DNA of 33,076 nucleotides. Origin: Bacteroidota bacterium (GTDB lineage Bacteria > Bacteroidota > Bacteroidia > Flavobacteriales > Flavobacteriaceae). Both the position numbers and the translations under genes were made by a program. Below the pieces are notes generated by a model. That model was not told the origin of the DNA. It saw only the letters and a list, made by a program, of their open reading frames with translations, and did no database searches. Of this stretch, positions 24,890-33,076 are shown piece after piece (within the stretch, counting starts at the first letter, position 1; the number at the start of each line of letters is the position of its first letter). The stretch lies in contig CANFJB010000017.1 of assembly GCA_947447375.1 (NCBI GenBank), positions 1 to 33,076 on the forward strand, read 5' to 3'.

Positions 24890-24897
24890 TATATTTG
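24890..24897 (+). promoter_or_regulatory. Candidate -7 box (TATATTTG) for the LuxR-type gene
   Basis: A perfect TAnnTTTG match 63 bp upstream of the ATG at 24961. No TTG is seen at -33, which is consistent with a promoter that needs an activator. Confidence 0.4.
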
Positions 24898-24960
24898 TAA
24901 TTGTAAAACATACCTATTATATAGATTAAATATTTAATAACATTATTTTTTTTCCCTCAA

Positions 24961-25872
24961 ATGAAATATAAAATTACTATACTGTTTTTTGGTTTTATTT
25001 ATTTATTTTCAACCAATAATTTTCTTGTTTTTAGCAACAATTTACCATCTATTAGTTTAAATAGTAAATTGGAGTTCAAAACGAGTAATTCTCAGGATGT
25101 TAAATCTAATGATTCTATAGCTTCGTTAAAATTTGATCAAATTCAATCGAAGGTGAATGAATTAAATGAGAAAGTTTCTTTTTTAAATAATGAAAATGCT
25201 TTTTATCACAATCAAAATAAAAAACTATTAGCCGTTATTGATAATTACGACGACCAGTATTACGTGTTTTTAACCATTGGATTTATCTTTATTGGAATAA
25301 TTGCCTTTGTAGGGATACTATATTGGCGTGAAAAATTAAGGTTTCGTCAAAAGTCGGATGAATTGGTAGCTTTAAAATCGGAAAATGAATTTTCAATGTC
25401 TTTAGATCGAAATTTAGCCGAAGAAAATGCGCAACTAAATGAAGGATTAATATCTAAAGAGAGAGAGTTAACTGCTTTAACAATGCAGCTGGCCAATATT
25501 CAAGATTCTGTTATTTCTATTTTGGAAAAAGCGACCCTTGAATTCAATGACAATAAAGAGTCTAAATTTTTTGTTTTTGCAAAAGACATCCGTTCTGTAT
25601 TTTCTCAAAAAGAGTATTGGTCAGAATTTATGATTAAATTTACTCAGATCCATCCTAATTTTAATTCAAATATAAAAGACAAATATCCTGTTTTGTCATC
25701 TAAAGACATTAGCTTTTGCAGTTTGATTAAACTGAACCTATCCAATAAAGAAATTGCGAACCTATTGCAAGTTTCACATGAAAGTGTAATTACCAAAAAA
25801 TATTTATTGAAGAAAAAATTAGCGTTAACTGCAGATCAAGATCTTTTTCAAGTGGTGAATAGCATTGATTAA
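24961..25872 (+). CDS. Membrane-anchored coiled-coil regulator with LuxR-type HTH
   Basis: A 303-residue protein. The N-terminus is hydrophobic (about 4-26) and may be an uncleaved or cleaved signal. Residues 50-95 are a coiled coil, 100-122 a strong membrane helix, and 125-185 a second charged coiled coil on the other side. The C-terminal 60 residues (about 244-303) are a LuxR/GerE-like HTH with LSSKDISFCSLIKLNLSNKE, IANLLQVSHESV and ITKKYLLKKKL. This layout matches Bacteroidota regulators with a periplasmic or TPR part, a TM helix and a LuxR HTH. It is next to the giant adhesin gene on the same strand, which suggests, without proving, that it controls that gene. No sensor domain with known ligand was recognised. 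Confidence 0.85.
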   Translation: MKYKITILFFGFIYLFSTNNFLVFSNNLPSISLNSKLEFKTSNSQDVKSNDSIASLKFDQIQSKVNELNEKVSFLNNENAFYHNQNKKLLAVIDNYDDQYYVFLTIGFIFIGIIAFVGILYWREKLRFRQKSDELVALKSENEFSMSLDRNLAEENAQLNEGLISKERELTALTMQLANIQDSVISILEKATLEFNDNKESKFFVFAKDIRSVFSQKEYWSEFMIKFTQIHPNFNSNIKDKYPVLSSKDISFCSLIKLNLSNKEIANLLQVSHESVITKKYLLKKKLALTADQDLFQVVNSID

Positions 25873-26343
25873 TTATTTTCAGACAACAGTTTTATCCCTT
25901 CCTTTTTATTTAGCTTTAAGAGCTTGAAATTTCTGTTTCCAAGTTCATTAGTAATTTTTCCTCTTTTTCCTCAAAATCAAATTTTTTTACCCCCTTTAAT
26001 TGTTAATTTTTGGTCGAATTTGTGATCCAAAAAAGCAACTTTTAAGGGTTATTTTGCCTATTTTTTTTCCTTTTATTGGCAATTACTTTTGTTAAAATTT
26101 ACTATTTTTTAACATAAAATATCTAAAACAAACTTTTTCTAATTGTTAATAACCCTAAGCGTTTTCCCGCTCTTTTTTGACGTATTTTTTTAATAAAATT
26201 TTTTTTAACCTCTCGGAACCCCCCATTTTACGTTATTTTTTATTTTTTCATCTATGTTTTTGCTATACTGTTTATTTTATTAACACTTAGGTTGTTTTTA
26301 TATTTGCTTTGTTAAATAACATTGTTTTATCAAATTAATTTAA
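25873..26343 (+). other. 471-bp T-rich spacer and leader of the giant adhesin gene
   Basis: No gene is seen. The plus strand is markedly T-rich with many poly-T and pyrimidine runs and short C clusters (for example around 25989 and 26219). No convincing terminator follows the regulator stop at 25872. The right end carries a -7 box for the adhesin. Confidence 0.6.
26299..26306 (+). promoter_or_regulatory. Candidate -7 box (TATATTTG) for the giant adhesin gene
   Basis: A perfect TAnnTTTG match, identical to the box upstream of the LuxR-type gene, ends 37 bp before the ATG at 26344. It supports use of that first ATG. No -33 TTG is at normal spacing. Confidence 0.45.
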
Positions 26344-29300
26344 ATGGCAACAGCTTTACTTAAATTTTCAGGGAAAAGAATTTCAACTGCGAAATCAGCT
26401 ATCGAAAAATCAAATTCCAAAAATAGAATTCCCTCTGATCAAATAAATCAAAATCCCAACAAAAATAAATTCAATTTTTTTGGTTCAACAAATTCTAATG
26501 AAATTATTGTTGAAAGCAAAATGAACAATTGTTTATCTAACAATTTTACAAAACAAGATCAAAATCATTTACAAAATACCCCTGATATGAACAAAATCTC
26601 TACTCAGAAAAATTTAGGATTCACTACTTCAGCTGCTAATTTTATCAAAAAACATTTTTTAGGTTTGATGATGACGGCTGCAATGCTACTTTCTTTTTCA
26701 AATGTTCAGGCGCAAACTGGCTCTTGTGATATTACATTCCCATCAAATACTAGTGATATTGGTGTTCCAACTATTGGAACCACATTGTATTTTACAGACT
26801 GCGATAAAAGCGGAACAGAAAGAGTTACTTGGACAGTTCCTCAAGCGACCTCTTCTGGTACTTGTGGGGCAATATCAGTAACACAAACAGGGGGACCAGC
26901 ATTAAATTCTGATCAACGACCTGGGAATTATATTGTAACTTATACCGCTCAGGCAATTGATATTTCAAATAACACCATTGTTACCAAAGTTTATCAATTT
27001 AACATCACTGTTCAATCTGCTAGTCCACTTGCTGGATTAATTGGGAATGCTCAAACTATTTGTAAAAATGCGGATCCTTCAGAAATAACAAATGAATCCG
27101 ATGGTGGAGAAGGGTCCTCAGTGGGAACTATTGGATCTATAACTTACCAATGGGAATTCAGTACTAATTTTTTGGCAACTAACCCTACTTGGACCAATAT
27201 TTCTGGCGCTACTGCTGCCACCTATGATCCAAGTAATTTATCAGTATCAACTTGGTATAGAAGAAAAACGATTGTAAATTTTGTAAACGCACCTTGTATT
27301 CCTGGAATTTCAAGTCTTTACACTAATGTTGTCAAAATTAATGTTTTGACAGAACCAACTGCTGGTACAATTGGAAGGGATCAAAATTTTTGTTCAGCTC
27401 CAATGGACGCTGCAAATTTAACCAATGTAACAAGTGGAACTGGATCAGGAGCGCCAATGGCCTATGCTTGGTACCAAAGTAATGATCTAGGGACAACTTG
27501 GAATGACATTTCAAACTATACCGCTACCTACAATCCGCCAGCTGAAAATCAAACTTCTTTCTATTACAGAAAAACTACTTTAACTCTTTTTGATGGATCA
27601 GTGTGTTATAGTGTTCCATCTAATACAGTTAAAATAGGGGATTGGACTGCGCCATCAATAACAAATTGTCCTTCTAATGTAGTTGTTTCAGTCAATAATT
27701 CAACTTGTGGATATGTGGTTTCAGGAACAACTACGCATGTTCCTACAGCAACAGATGCTTGTACATTAACATATACCTATGTATTAACAGGAGCTACAAC
27801 TGGAACAGGAACTACTTCTTTAAATGGAGTAGTTTTTAATTTAGGGGTAACAACGGTAACTTGGACAATTGAGGATACATTAGGAAACAAATCAACTTGT
27901 TCTTATACTATTACAGTAGAAAAACCAGTTGCTAGTAATCAAGCTACAACAGTATGTAGTGATTCAGCTGTTACTATTAATTTGTCTGGTTCTAATAATG
28001 CAGGTATAATAGGTAGTTATGAAATCACTAGTATTACCTATGATAATACTAAATTATCTGCATCAGCAGGAACACCTGCAACAGGAACTGGATTTACAAG
28101 AACTGTTATTTCTGATGATGCCTGGACCAATATTACAAACGCATCTCAAAATGTTGTTTATACTATTGAGCCAGTAACTCCACAAGGGTGTCATGGAAAT
28201 GCATTTACTGTAACGGTAACTGTAAATCCAGAGCCAGTGGTGGCTTCTCAAACGGCGACTGCTTGTAGCGATATTGCTTCAGGAGTTACCTTTGGAGACG
28301 ACTCTGATGGCCCGAGTGCTGCCACCTATACTATTACTAATATAGATACAGGAGGGTTAACTGCCTCTGCAGGGAATCCTATAACAGGTAGTGGCTTTTC
28401 GTCAACAGTAATTTCTGATGATGCTTGGACCAATCCAACGTCTCTTCCAGTTAACGTACTATATACTGTAGTACCAGTAGATGCTGCGGGATGTTCAGGA
28501 GATGCCTTCACAGTAACATTAACAGTTAACCCAGAACCAGTTGTTGCCGACCAAGCGGTTACTATATGTAGTGACTCAACTGTAAGAGCAGACTTTAATT
28601 CAAGTTCATCAGTTGCTGCGGCTACCTATAATGTAACGGCATTAAACTTAAACGGTTTAACAGTATCAGGCGGAGGAGCAGCTGTTGCTGATGGTTTATC
28701 GTCAACAGCTTTATTTGATGATTCGTTCACCAATATTACTAATGCTCCAGTAAACGTTATTTATACTGTTGTACCAGTAGATGCTGTAGGATGTAAAGGA
28801 GATGCTTTCACGGTAACAATAACCGTTGACCCAGAACCAGTAGTAGCATCTCAAACAGCTACTGCATGTAGTGATGAAGCGATACATGTTACATTAGGAG
28901 ATGATGCAAATGGACCAACAGCTACGACTTATAATATTACTAATATAGTTTTAGGGGATACTCACCTATGTACTTCAGCAGGAATACCAACTACAGGAAC
29001 AGGATTTACATCAACAGAAATTTATGATGATGCTTGGACAAACACGACTTCTTCACCAGTAAATGTAACTTATACTGTAGTACCAGTAAGTGCTGCCGGA
29101 TGTTTAGGAGATCCTTTTACGGTTACAGTAACAATTAACCCAGAGCCAGTGGTGGCTTCTCAATCGGCGACTACTTGTAGCGATGTTGCTTCAGGAGTTA
29201 CCTTTGGAGACGACTCTGATGGACCGAGTGTTGCCACCTATACTATTACTAATATAGATAATGGAGGGTTAACTGCATCAGCAGGGAATCCTATAACAGG

Positions 29301-32300
29301 AAGTGGCTTTACGTCAACAGAAATTTCTGATGATGCTTGGACAAACCCAACGGCTTTTCCAGTTGACGTATTATATACTGTAGTACCTGTAGATGCTGCG
29401 GGATGTTCAGGAAATGCCTTCACAGTAACATTAACAGTTAACCCAGAACCAGTTGTTGCTAATCAAACGGCGACTATATGTAGTGACTCAACTGTAGGAG
29501 CAGACTTTAATTCAAGTTCATCAGTTGCCGCGGCTACCTATAATGTAACGGCATTAAACTTAAACGGTTTAACAGTATCAGGCGGAGGAGCAGCTGTTGC
29601 TGATGGTTTATCGTCAACGGCTTTATTTGATGATTCGTTCACCAATACTACTACTGCATCAGTAAATGTTATTTATACTGTTGTACCAGTAGATACATTA
29701 GGATGTAAAGGAAATGCTTTCACGGTAACAATAACCGTTGACCCAGAACCAGTAGTAGCTTCTCAAACAGCTACTGTATGTAGTGATCAAGCAACAAATC
29801 TTACTTTAGGAAATGATGCAAATGGACCATCCGCTACAACTTATAATATTACCAATATAACTCATGTTGGATTAACAGCTTCTGCAGGATCACCAGGAAA
29901 TGGAACAGGATTATCATCAACAGAAATTTCTGATGATGCTTGGACTAACGTAACTACAGCTCCGAAGTATGCTATTTATACTGTTGTTCCAGTAAGTGCT
30001 GCACTTTGTTTAGGAGATCCTTTCACTGTTACCGTAACAGTAAATCCAGAGCCGGTTATAGCTAGCGTTAATGCTGGTACAATATGTTCTGCTGAACCAA
30101 TATCTGTTACTATTACAAATGTTGATGATAATGGAAATACAATTTCTAAATTTGACATAACATTAGTAAACCCAAATAATTTAACGCCAGGTTCAGGAAA
30201 TACTTCATCAGCTGCTTTATCTAGTTCTTTTGATTTAATTAAAGAAGATACCTTTAAAAACACAAATACTACAGCTCTTGATGTATACTATACCGTTACT
30301 CCTTACATTGCAGATTGTCCAGGAAGTAGTTATACTATTACTGTAACAATAAACCCTGAGCCAGTGGTAGTAAGTCAAACTGCTACTGTATGTAGTGGTG
30401 CTAAAACAGAAGTTACTTTTGGAGTTGATTCAGATGGTCCAAATGTTGTAAGTTATAATATTACCAACATCGATTTTGGGACTGGATATCCTTCACCAGT
30501 TGAACCAACCGATGGTATTAATACAAATGCTACTACAGGAACAGGCTTTACCTCAACTGTAATTTATGATGATAAATGGACTAATAAAACTCTTGTTCCA
30601 CATAATGTTGTTTATACCGTAGTTCCAGTAGATGCTAATGGTTGTAAAGGAGACTCGTTCTCCGTTACGGTAACTGTTAATCCAGAGCCAGTAATCCAAA
30701 ATCAAACCGCTATTATATGTAGCGAAGTAGCAGTTGGAGTTAATTTTAATTCTAGTTCATCTGTAGCTGCTGACCATTATATTGTAAACGCAATAAATGT
30801 AGATCAATATTTAGTTGCAGGCGTTAATAATATTACACCTACAAGTACAGTAAACGCTTCAGCTCTTTCTACTGAAGTTTATTCAAATACATCCTCTGGA
30901 ATATTAAACGCAGTATATTCATTAGTTCCTGTAAGTGCAGCTGGATGTGAGGGTAGCCCTTTTACAGTAACTGTTATGGTTACTCCAGAGCCAGTTGGAC
31001 TTAGTTCTAGTCCTTCGGCAGTTTGTTCAGACACCGCCTTTGATTTTAATCCACAGAATAATATTTTAAATACTGTTAAGAGTACATTTAAATGGAGCGT
31101 AACTGGAATTACAGCAGCCAACGTTGCAAATGTAACAGGAGTAAGTCTTACAACACAAGGAACTGGAAAAGTTAGAGGAACGGTAACTAACACCGATACA
31201 GCTCCAGCGGTTATAGAATATACGGTAACACCAAACCCTGCGCCATTAGCATATACCATATATCAAACACACAGACAGGGAATTACACAAGATCCAGATA
31301 GCCCAAATACAAAAGAGGAATTTGATGATTTATTATATTCTTCTACAAACACGCAAATAACAAGTACTGGTTTAACTTCTCCTGAAGTCCTTTTCGATTT
31401 TTATAACGCAAATACTTTAATAGACGACGGAATAGTACTTCCAGGGTCAGGGTCAGGGTCAGAAAAATTTGCTATTGAAGCTACAGGAACTTTCGTTCCA
31501 TTAACCACTGGACCATATGAATTCAAAATTGATGGTGATGACGCTGTCGATTTGTCTATTGATGGGCAAGTAATTGCATCTCATTATGGCACACATATAG
31601 TAAATGACCCTTATCATACAAACACTCTGTTAACAGGGTCAATTCTATTAAATGCAGGACAGCCTTATACTTTCAAAACAAGAATGCAACAATTCCAGGG
31701 AGATACTGGAATGACAGTAACTTGGAAAAGACCTCTAGAGACAGTTTTTACAAAACATACAGAAGAGTTTGTTAACGCCTATTGCGCTGGAGCATCATTC
31801 AAAATTAATGTAACTGTAAACCCAGAACCTGTTGTAGCTGCTCAAACAGCTACAATATGTAGTGATGTTCCAGTGCATTTAACTTTAGCAAATGATATTG
31901 ACCTTTCGCCACTAGCTACTTCTTATGATATTATAAGTATAACCCCTGATGCGTTATTAAATCCTTCAGGTACTAATTTAACAGACGGAGATAGTATTTC
32001 ATCAACAGATACTATTGAAGATTCTTGGACCAATACTTCAGGCCAATCACTTGATGTAGTCTATATGGTTGCTCCTATTAGCGCTGATGGTTGTTATGGT
32101 AATCCTTTCACAGTAACCGTAACCGTTGATCCAGAGCCAGTAGTTGTTGCTAAAACAGCCACTACTTGTAGTGACGTTGCAATAGGATTTACATTACCAA
32201 TCACAGAGGATAATACTAGTTTAGCGATAACTAAATATAATATTACTGCTTCTCCAGGTGCTGGCTTGACTGGTACTCCAAACTCAGGAACTGCAATAAC

Positions 32301-33076
32301 AGATGAGCATTTTATTGAAAATGATATATTTACCAACTTAACAAGCGCTCCAATAGATGTTATTTATAACATAGTACCATTTGGCGCCAACGGTTGTGAA
32401 GGAGATGCATTTACTTTAACGGTAACGGTTAACCCAGAGCCGGTGGTTTCTGATCATACTGCTACTATATGTAGTGATATTGCCTTTGATGTAACCCCTA
32501 CTATAGACAACAGTTTGACGGGTGTGAAATATACATGGACAGTTGCTAGTAATAATAATGTAACGGGTCAATCGGCTACTACTACTGCAGTAAGTTCTAT
32601 TAGTCAAACAATCACAAACACAAGCGGTTCAGATCAGACGCTTGTTTATACCGTAACTCCTTTTAGTTCTGATGATTGCGAAGGTTCTCCATTCACGTTA
32701 ACAGTAACGGTTAAACCAGAGCCAGTAGTTTCTGCTCAAACGGCGACTGTGTGTAGTGATTTTCCAATATTATTTCAATTACCAATATTTTCTAATGTTA
32801 ATGTACCAATTACTTCATATGATATTACTGCAGTAGTAGATCAAGATTTGGCTGGTACTGCATCAACAGGAACTGCAATAACAGACGTTAATCATATTAA
32901 GAAAGATACATTTACTAACGTAAGTGGTGCTCCTCAAGACGTTGTTTATTCTGTAGTTCCATATTTTGGATCATGTGCTGGAGATGCTTTCACGGTTACT
33001 GTAACTATTGATCCAGAGCCGTTAGTAAATAGTTACACTGCAACTGCAGTATGTTCAGATTCTGCAATATCAGTTA
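26344..33076 (+). CDS. Giant modular adhesin-like surface protein (3' end outside window)
   Basis: An open frame of 2,244 codons from ATG 26344 (an in-frame TAA is directly upstream) to the window end without a stop. Residues 1-100 are a polar N-terminal extension. Residues 101-124 are a signal-peptide-like segment (KKHFLGLMMTAAM...VQAQ). Two Ig-like modules follow with YQWEFS/YAWYQS and STWYRRKT/SFYYRKTT patterns (about 230-430). An HYR-like domain lies at about 431-527 (DWTAPSITNCPSNVVVSV). Then PKD-like modules of about 100 residues run to the end, with Cys residues in xCSD and GCxG and the border NPEPVV; 16 have begun. The eleventh is interrupted by a PA14-like domain. Flavobacterial proteins of this plan are exported by the type IX system and act in adhesion or gliding. 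The export-signal C-terminus is not visible, so the T9SS route is inferred. Confidence 0.88.
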   Translation, partial: MATALLKFSGKRISTAKSAIEKSNSKNRIPSDQINQNPNKNKFNFFGSTNSNEIIVESKMNNCLSNNFTKQDQNHLQNTPDMNKISTQKNLGFTTSAANFIKKHFLGLMMTAAMLLSFSNVQAQTGSCDITFPSNTSDIGVPTIGTTLYFTDCDKSGTERVTWTVPQATSSGTCGAISVTQTGGPALNSDQRPGNYIVTYTAQAIDISNNTIVTKVYQFNITVQSASPLAGLIGNAQTICKNADPSEITNESDGGEGSSVGTIGSITYQWEFSTNFLATNPTWTNISGATAATYDPSNLSVSTWYRRKTIVNFVNAPCIPGISSLYTNVVKINVLTEPTAGTIGRDQNFCSAPMDAANLTNVTSGTGSGAPMAYAWYQSNDLGTTWNDISNYTATYNPPAENQTSFYYRKTTLTLFDGSVCYSVPSNTVKIGDWTAPSITNCPSNVVVSVNNSTCGYVVSGTTTHVPTATDACTLTYTYVLTGATTGTGTTSLNGVVFNLGVTTVTWTIEDTLGNKSTCSYTITVEKPVASNQATTVCSDSAVTINLSGSNNAGIIGSYEITSITYDNTKLSASAGTPATGTGFTRTVISDDAWTNITNASQNVVYTIEPVTPQGCHGNAFTVTVTVNPEPVVASQTATACSDIASGVTFGDDSDGPSAATYTITNIDTGGLTASAGNPITGSGFSSTVISDDAWTNPTSLPVNVLYTVVPVDAAGCSGDAFTVTLTVNPEPVVADQAVTICSDSTVRADFNSSSSVAAATYNVTALNLNGLTVSGGGAAVADGLSSTALFDDSFTNITNAPVNVIYTVVPVDAVGCKGDAFTVTITVDPEPVVASQTATACSDEAIHVTLGDDANGPTATTYNITNIVLGDTHLCTSAGIPTTGTGFTSTEIYDDAWTNTTSSPVNVTYTVVPVSAAGCLGDPFTVTVTINPEPVVASQSATTCSDVASGVTFGDDSDGPSVATYTITNIDNGGLTASAGNPITGSGFTSTEISDDAWTNPTAFPVDVLYTVVPVDAAGCSGNAFTVTLTVNPEPVVANQTATICSDSTVGADFNSSSSVAAATYNVTALNLNGLTVSGGGAAVADGLSSTALFDDSFTNTTTASVNVIYTVVPVDTLGCKGNAFTVTITVDPEPVVASQTATVCSDQATNLTLGNDANGPSATTYNITNITHVGLTASAGSPGNGTGLSSTEISDDAWTNVTTAPKYAIYTVVPVSAALCLGDPFTVTVTVNPEPVIASVNAGTICSAEPISVTITNVDDNGNTISKFDITLVNPNNLTPGSGNTSSAALSSSFDLIKEDTFKNTNTTALDVYYTVTPYIADCPGSSYTITVTINPEPVVVSQTATVCSGAKTEVTFGVDSDGPNVVSYNITNIDFGTGYPSPVEPTDGINTNATTGTGFTSTVIYDDKWTNKTLVPHNVVYTVVPVDANGCKGDSFSVTVTVNPEPVIQNQTAIICSEVAVGVNFNSSSSVAADHYIVNAINVDQYLVAGVNNITPTSTVNASALSTEVYSNTSSGILNAVYSLVPVSAAGCEGSPFTVTVMVTPEPVGLSSSPSAVCSDTAFDFNPQNNILNTVKSTFKWSVTGITAANVANVTGVSLTTQGTGKVRGTVTNTDTAPAVIEYTVTPNPAPLAYTIYQTHRQGITQDPDSPNTKEEFDDLLYSSTNTQITSTGLTSPEVLFDFYNANTLIDDGIVLPGSGSGSEKFAIEATGTFVPLTTGPYEFKIDGDDAVDLSIDGQVIASHYGTHIVNDPYHTNTLLTGSILLNAGQPYTFKTRMQQFQGDTGMTVTWKRPLETVFTKHTEEFVNAYCAGASFKINVTVNPEPVVAAQTATICSDVPVHLTLANDIDLSPLATSYDIISITPDALLNPSGTNLTDGDSISSTDTIEDSWTNTSGQSLDVVYMVAPISADGCYGNPFTVTVTVDPEPVVVAKTATTCSDVAIGFTLPITEDNTSLAITKYNITASPGAGLTGTPNSGTAITDEHFIENDIFTNLTSAPIDVIYNIVPFGANGCEGDAFTLTVTVNPEPVVSDHTATICSDIAFDVTPTIDNSLTGVKYTWTVASNNNVTGQSATTTAVSSISQTITNTSGSDQTLVYTVTPFSSDDCEGSPFTLTVTVKPEPVVSAQTATVCSDFPILFQLPIFSNVNVPITSYDITAVVDQDLAGTASTGTAITDVNHIKKDTFTNVSGAPQDVVYSVVPYFGSCAGDAFTVTVTIDPEPLVNSYTATAVCSDSAISV
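28228..30051 (+). repeat. Tandem 912-bp duplication of three PKD-like modules
   Basis: The block 28228-29139 is repeated in frame at 29140-30051. The cysteine codons of successive modules are spaced 309, 303, 300, 309, 303 and 300 bp, showing the three-module unit. Identity is high in the first two modules, including an 89-bp identical run starting at 28618 with its copy at 29530, and lower in the third. Confidence 0.92.
31237..31782 (+). other. PA14-like domain insert inside a PKD-like module
   Basis: This covers residues 1632-1813 of the giant protein. The core (about 1705-1800) has the PA14 pattern TGPYEFKIDGDDAVDLSIDG, HTNTLLTGSILLNAG and GMTVTWKRP, a fold that commonly binds carbohydrates. 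It lies between the EYTVTP strand and the second Cys (YCAG) of module 11, so it is inserted into that module, not placed between modules. A GSGSGS linker is encoded by an agggtc repeat at 31443-31462. Confidence 0.75.

Larger units (their letters stand above)
24391..24960. other. 570-bp A+T-rich spacer upstream of the LuxR-type regulator
   Basis: It is very A+T-rich and holds no convincing gene. It contains the promoter of the SnoaL lipoprotein at its left end, a perfect 30-bp direct repeat (24813-24842 and 24847-24876), and a -7 box for the downstream regulator. A 29-codon hydrophobic frame at 24706-24795 is too weak to call. The region may bind regulators or, being so A+T-rich, nucleoid proteins. 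Confidence 0.6.

Noticed and set aside
28063..32607. Several minus-strand frames of 60-126 codons inside the giant gene
   Set aside because: They lie opposite repetitive modules of a continuous plus-strand frame, recur at the module period, and have no start signals or recognisable domains.
27955..33076. CRISPR-like regular repetition of about 300 bp
   Set aside because: The units are long, in-frame protein modules with no short identical repeats separated by unique spacers.

Overview
The window looks like a chromosomal segment of a flavobacterium (Bacteroidota, Flavobacteriia). The DNA is A+T-rich, and copies of the Bacteroidota -7 promoter box TAnnTTTG lie upstream of several genes. It carries a complete bat (aerotolerance) operon, SPII-type lipoproteins, and the 5' part of a giant modular surface protein of the kind type IX secretion-system bacteria export. 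No rRNA, tRNA, insertion sequence, phage gene or CRISPR array was found.

Layout. Positions 1-1927 (minus strand): a partial DUF2752 membrane protein, a TM2-domain protein, and an unusual fusion of a D-2-hydroxyacid dehydrogenase with a VOC (glyoxalase-like) domain. 2067-3288: a divergent YqhD-like NADPH aldehyde reductase with a clear intrinsic terminator. 3456-4587: gpsA, preceded by a structured GC-richer leader element. 4589-7543 (minus): a Gfo/Idh/MocA oxidoreductase, a conserved hypothetical, pheS and another conserved hypothetical. 7632-8183: cvpA behind a duplicated -7 box. 8187-17303 (minus): moxR, a DUF58 gene, a BatD-like membrane protein gene, batA, batB, batC, batD and batE, read leftwards from 17303. 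The products are a MoxR AAA+ ATPase, von Willebrand A proteins, TPR proteins and membrane proteins, which probably form one envelope-associated complex.

17516-20325 (plus): a YdhF-like aldo/keto reductase and a YdfG-like short-chain dehydrogenase, both starting with TTG, then an AlbA_2-type putative nucleotide-binding protein. 20331-21239 (minus): a glycerophosphodiester phosphodiesterase. 21507-22232 (plus): a PP1-like metallophosphatase. 22239-24390 (minus): an ALDH7-type aldehyde dehydrogenase and a SnoaL/NTF2-fold lipoprotein. These are mostly housekeeping and redox genes, packed tightly, with four convergent gene ends separated by only 1-6 bp.

24391-33076 is the most unusual part. A long A+T-rich spacer with a perfect 30-bp direct repeat precedes a membrane-anchored coiled-coil regulator with a LuxR-type HTH. 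A T-rich 471-bp spacer follows. Then comes an open reading frame that starts at 26344 and is still open at the window end (more than 2,240 codons). It encodes an adhesin-like protein with a roughly 100-residue extension in front of its signal peptide, Ig-like and HYR-like domains, and 16 begun PKD-like modules, each with a conserved Cys pair. Three of these modules have been duplicated as one 912-bp block, and one module is interrupted by an inserted PA14-like domain. The regulator beside the adhesin is the best candidate here for a little-described surface-adhesin control unit, but that link is inference.
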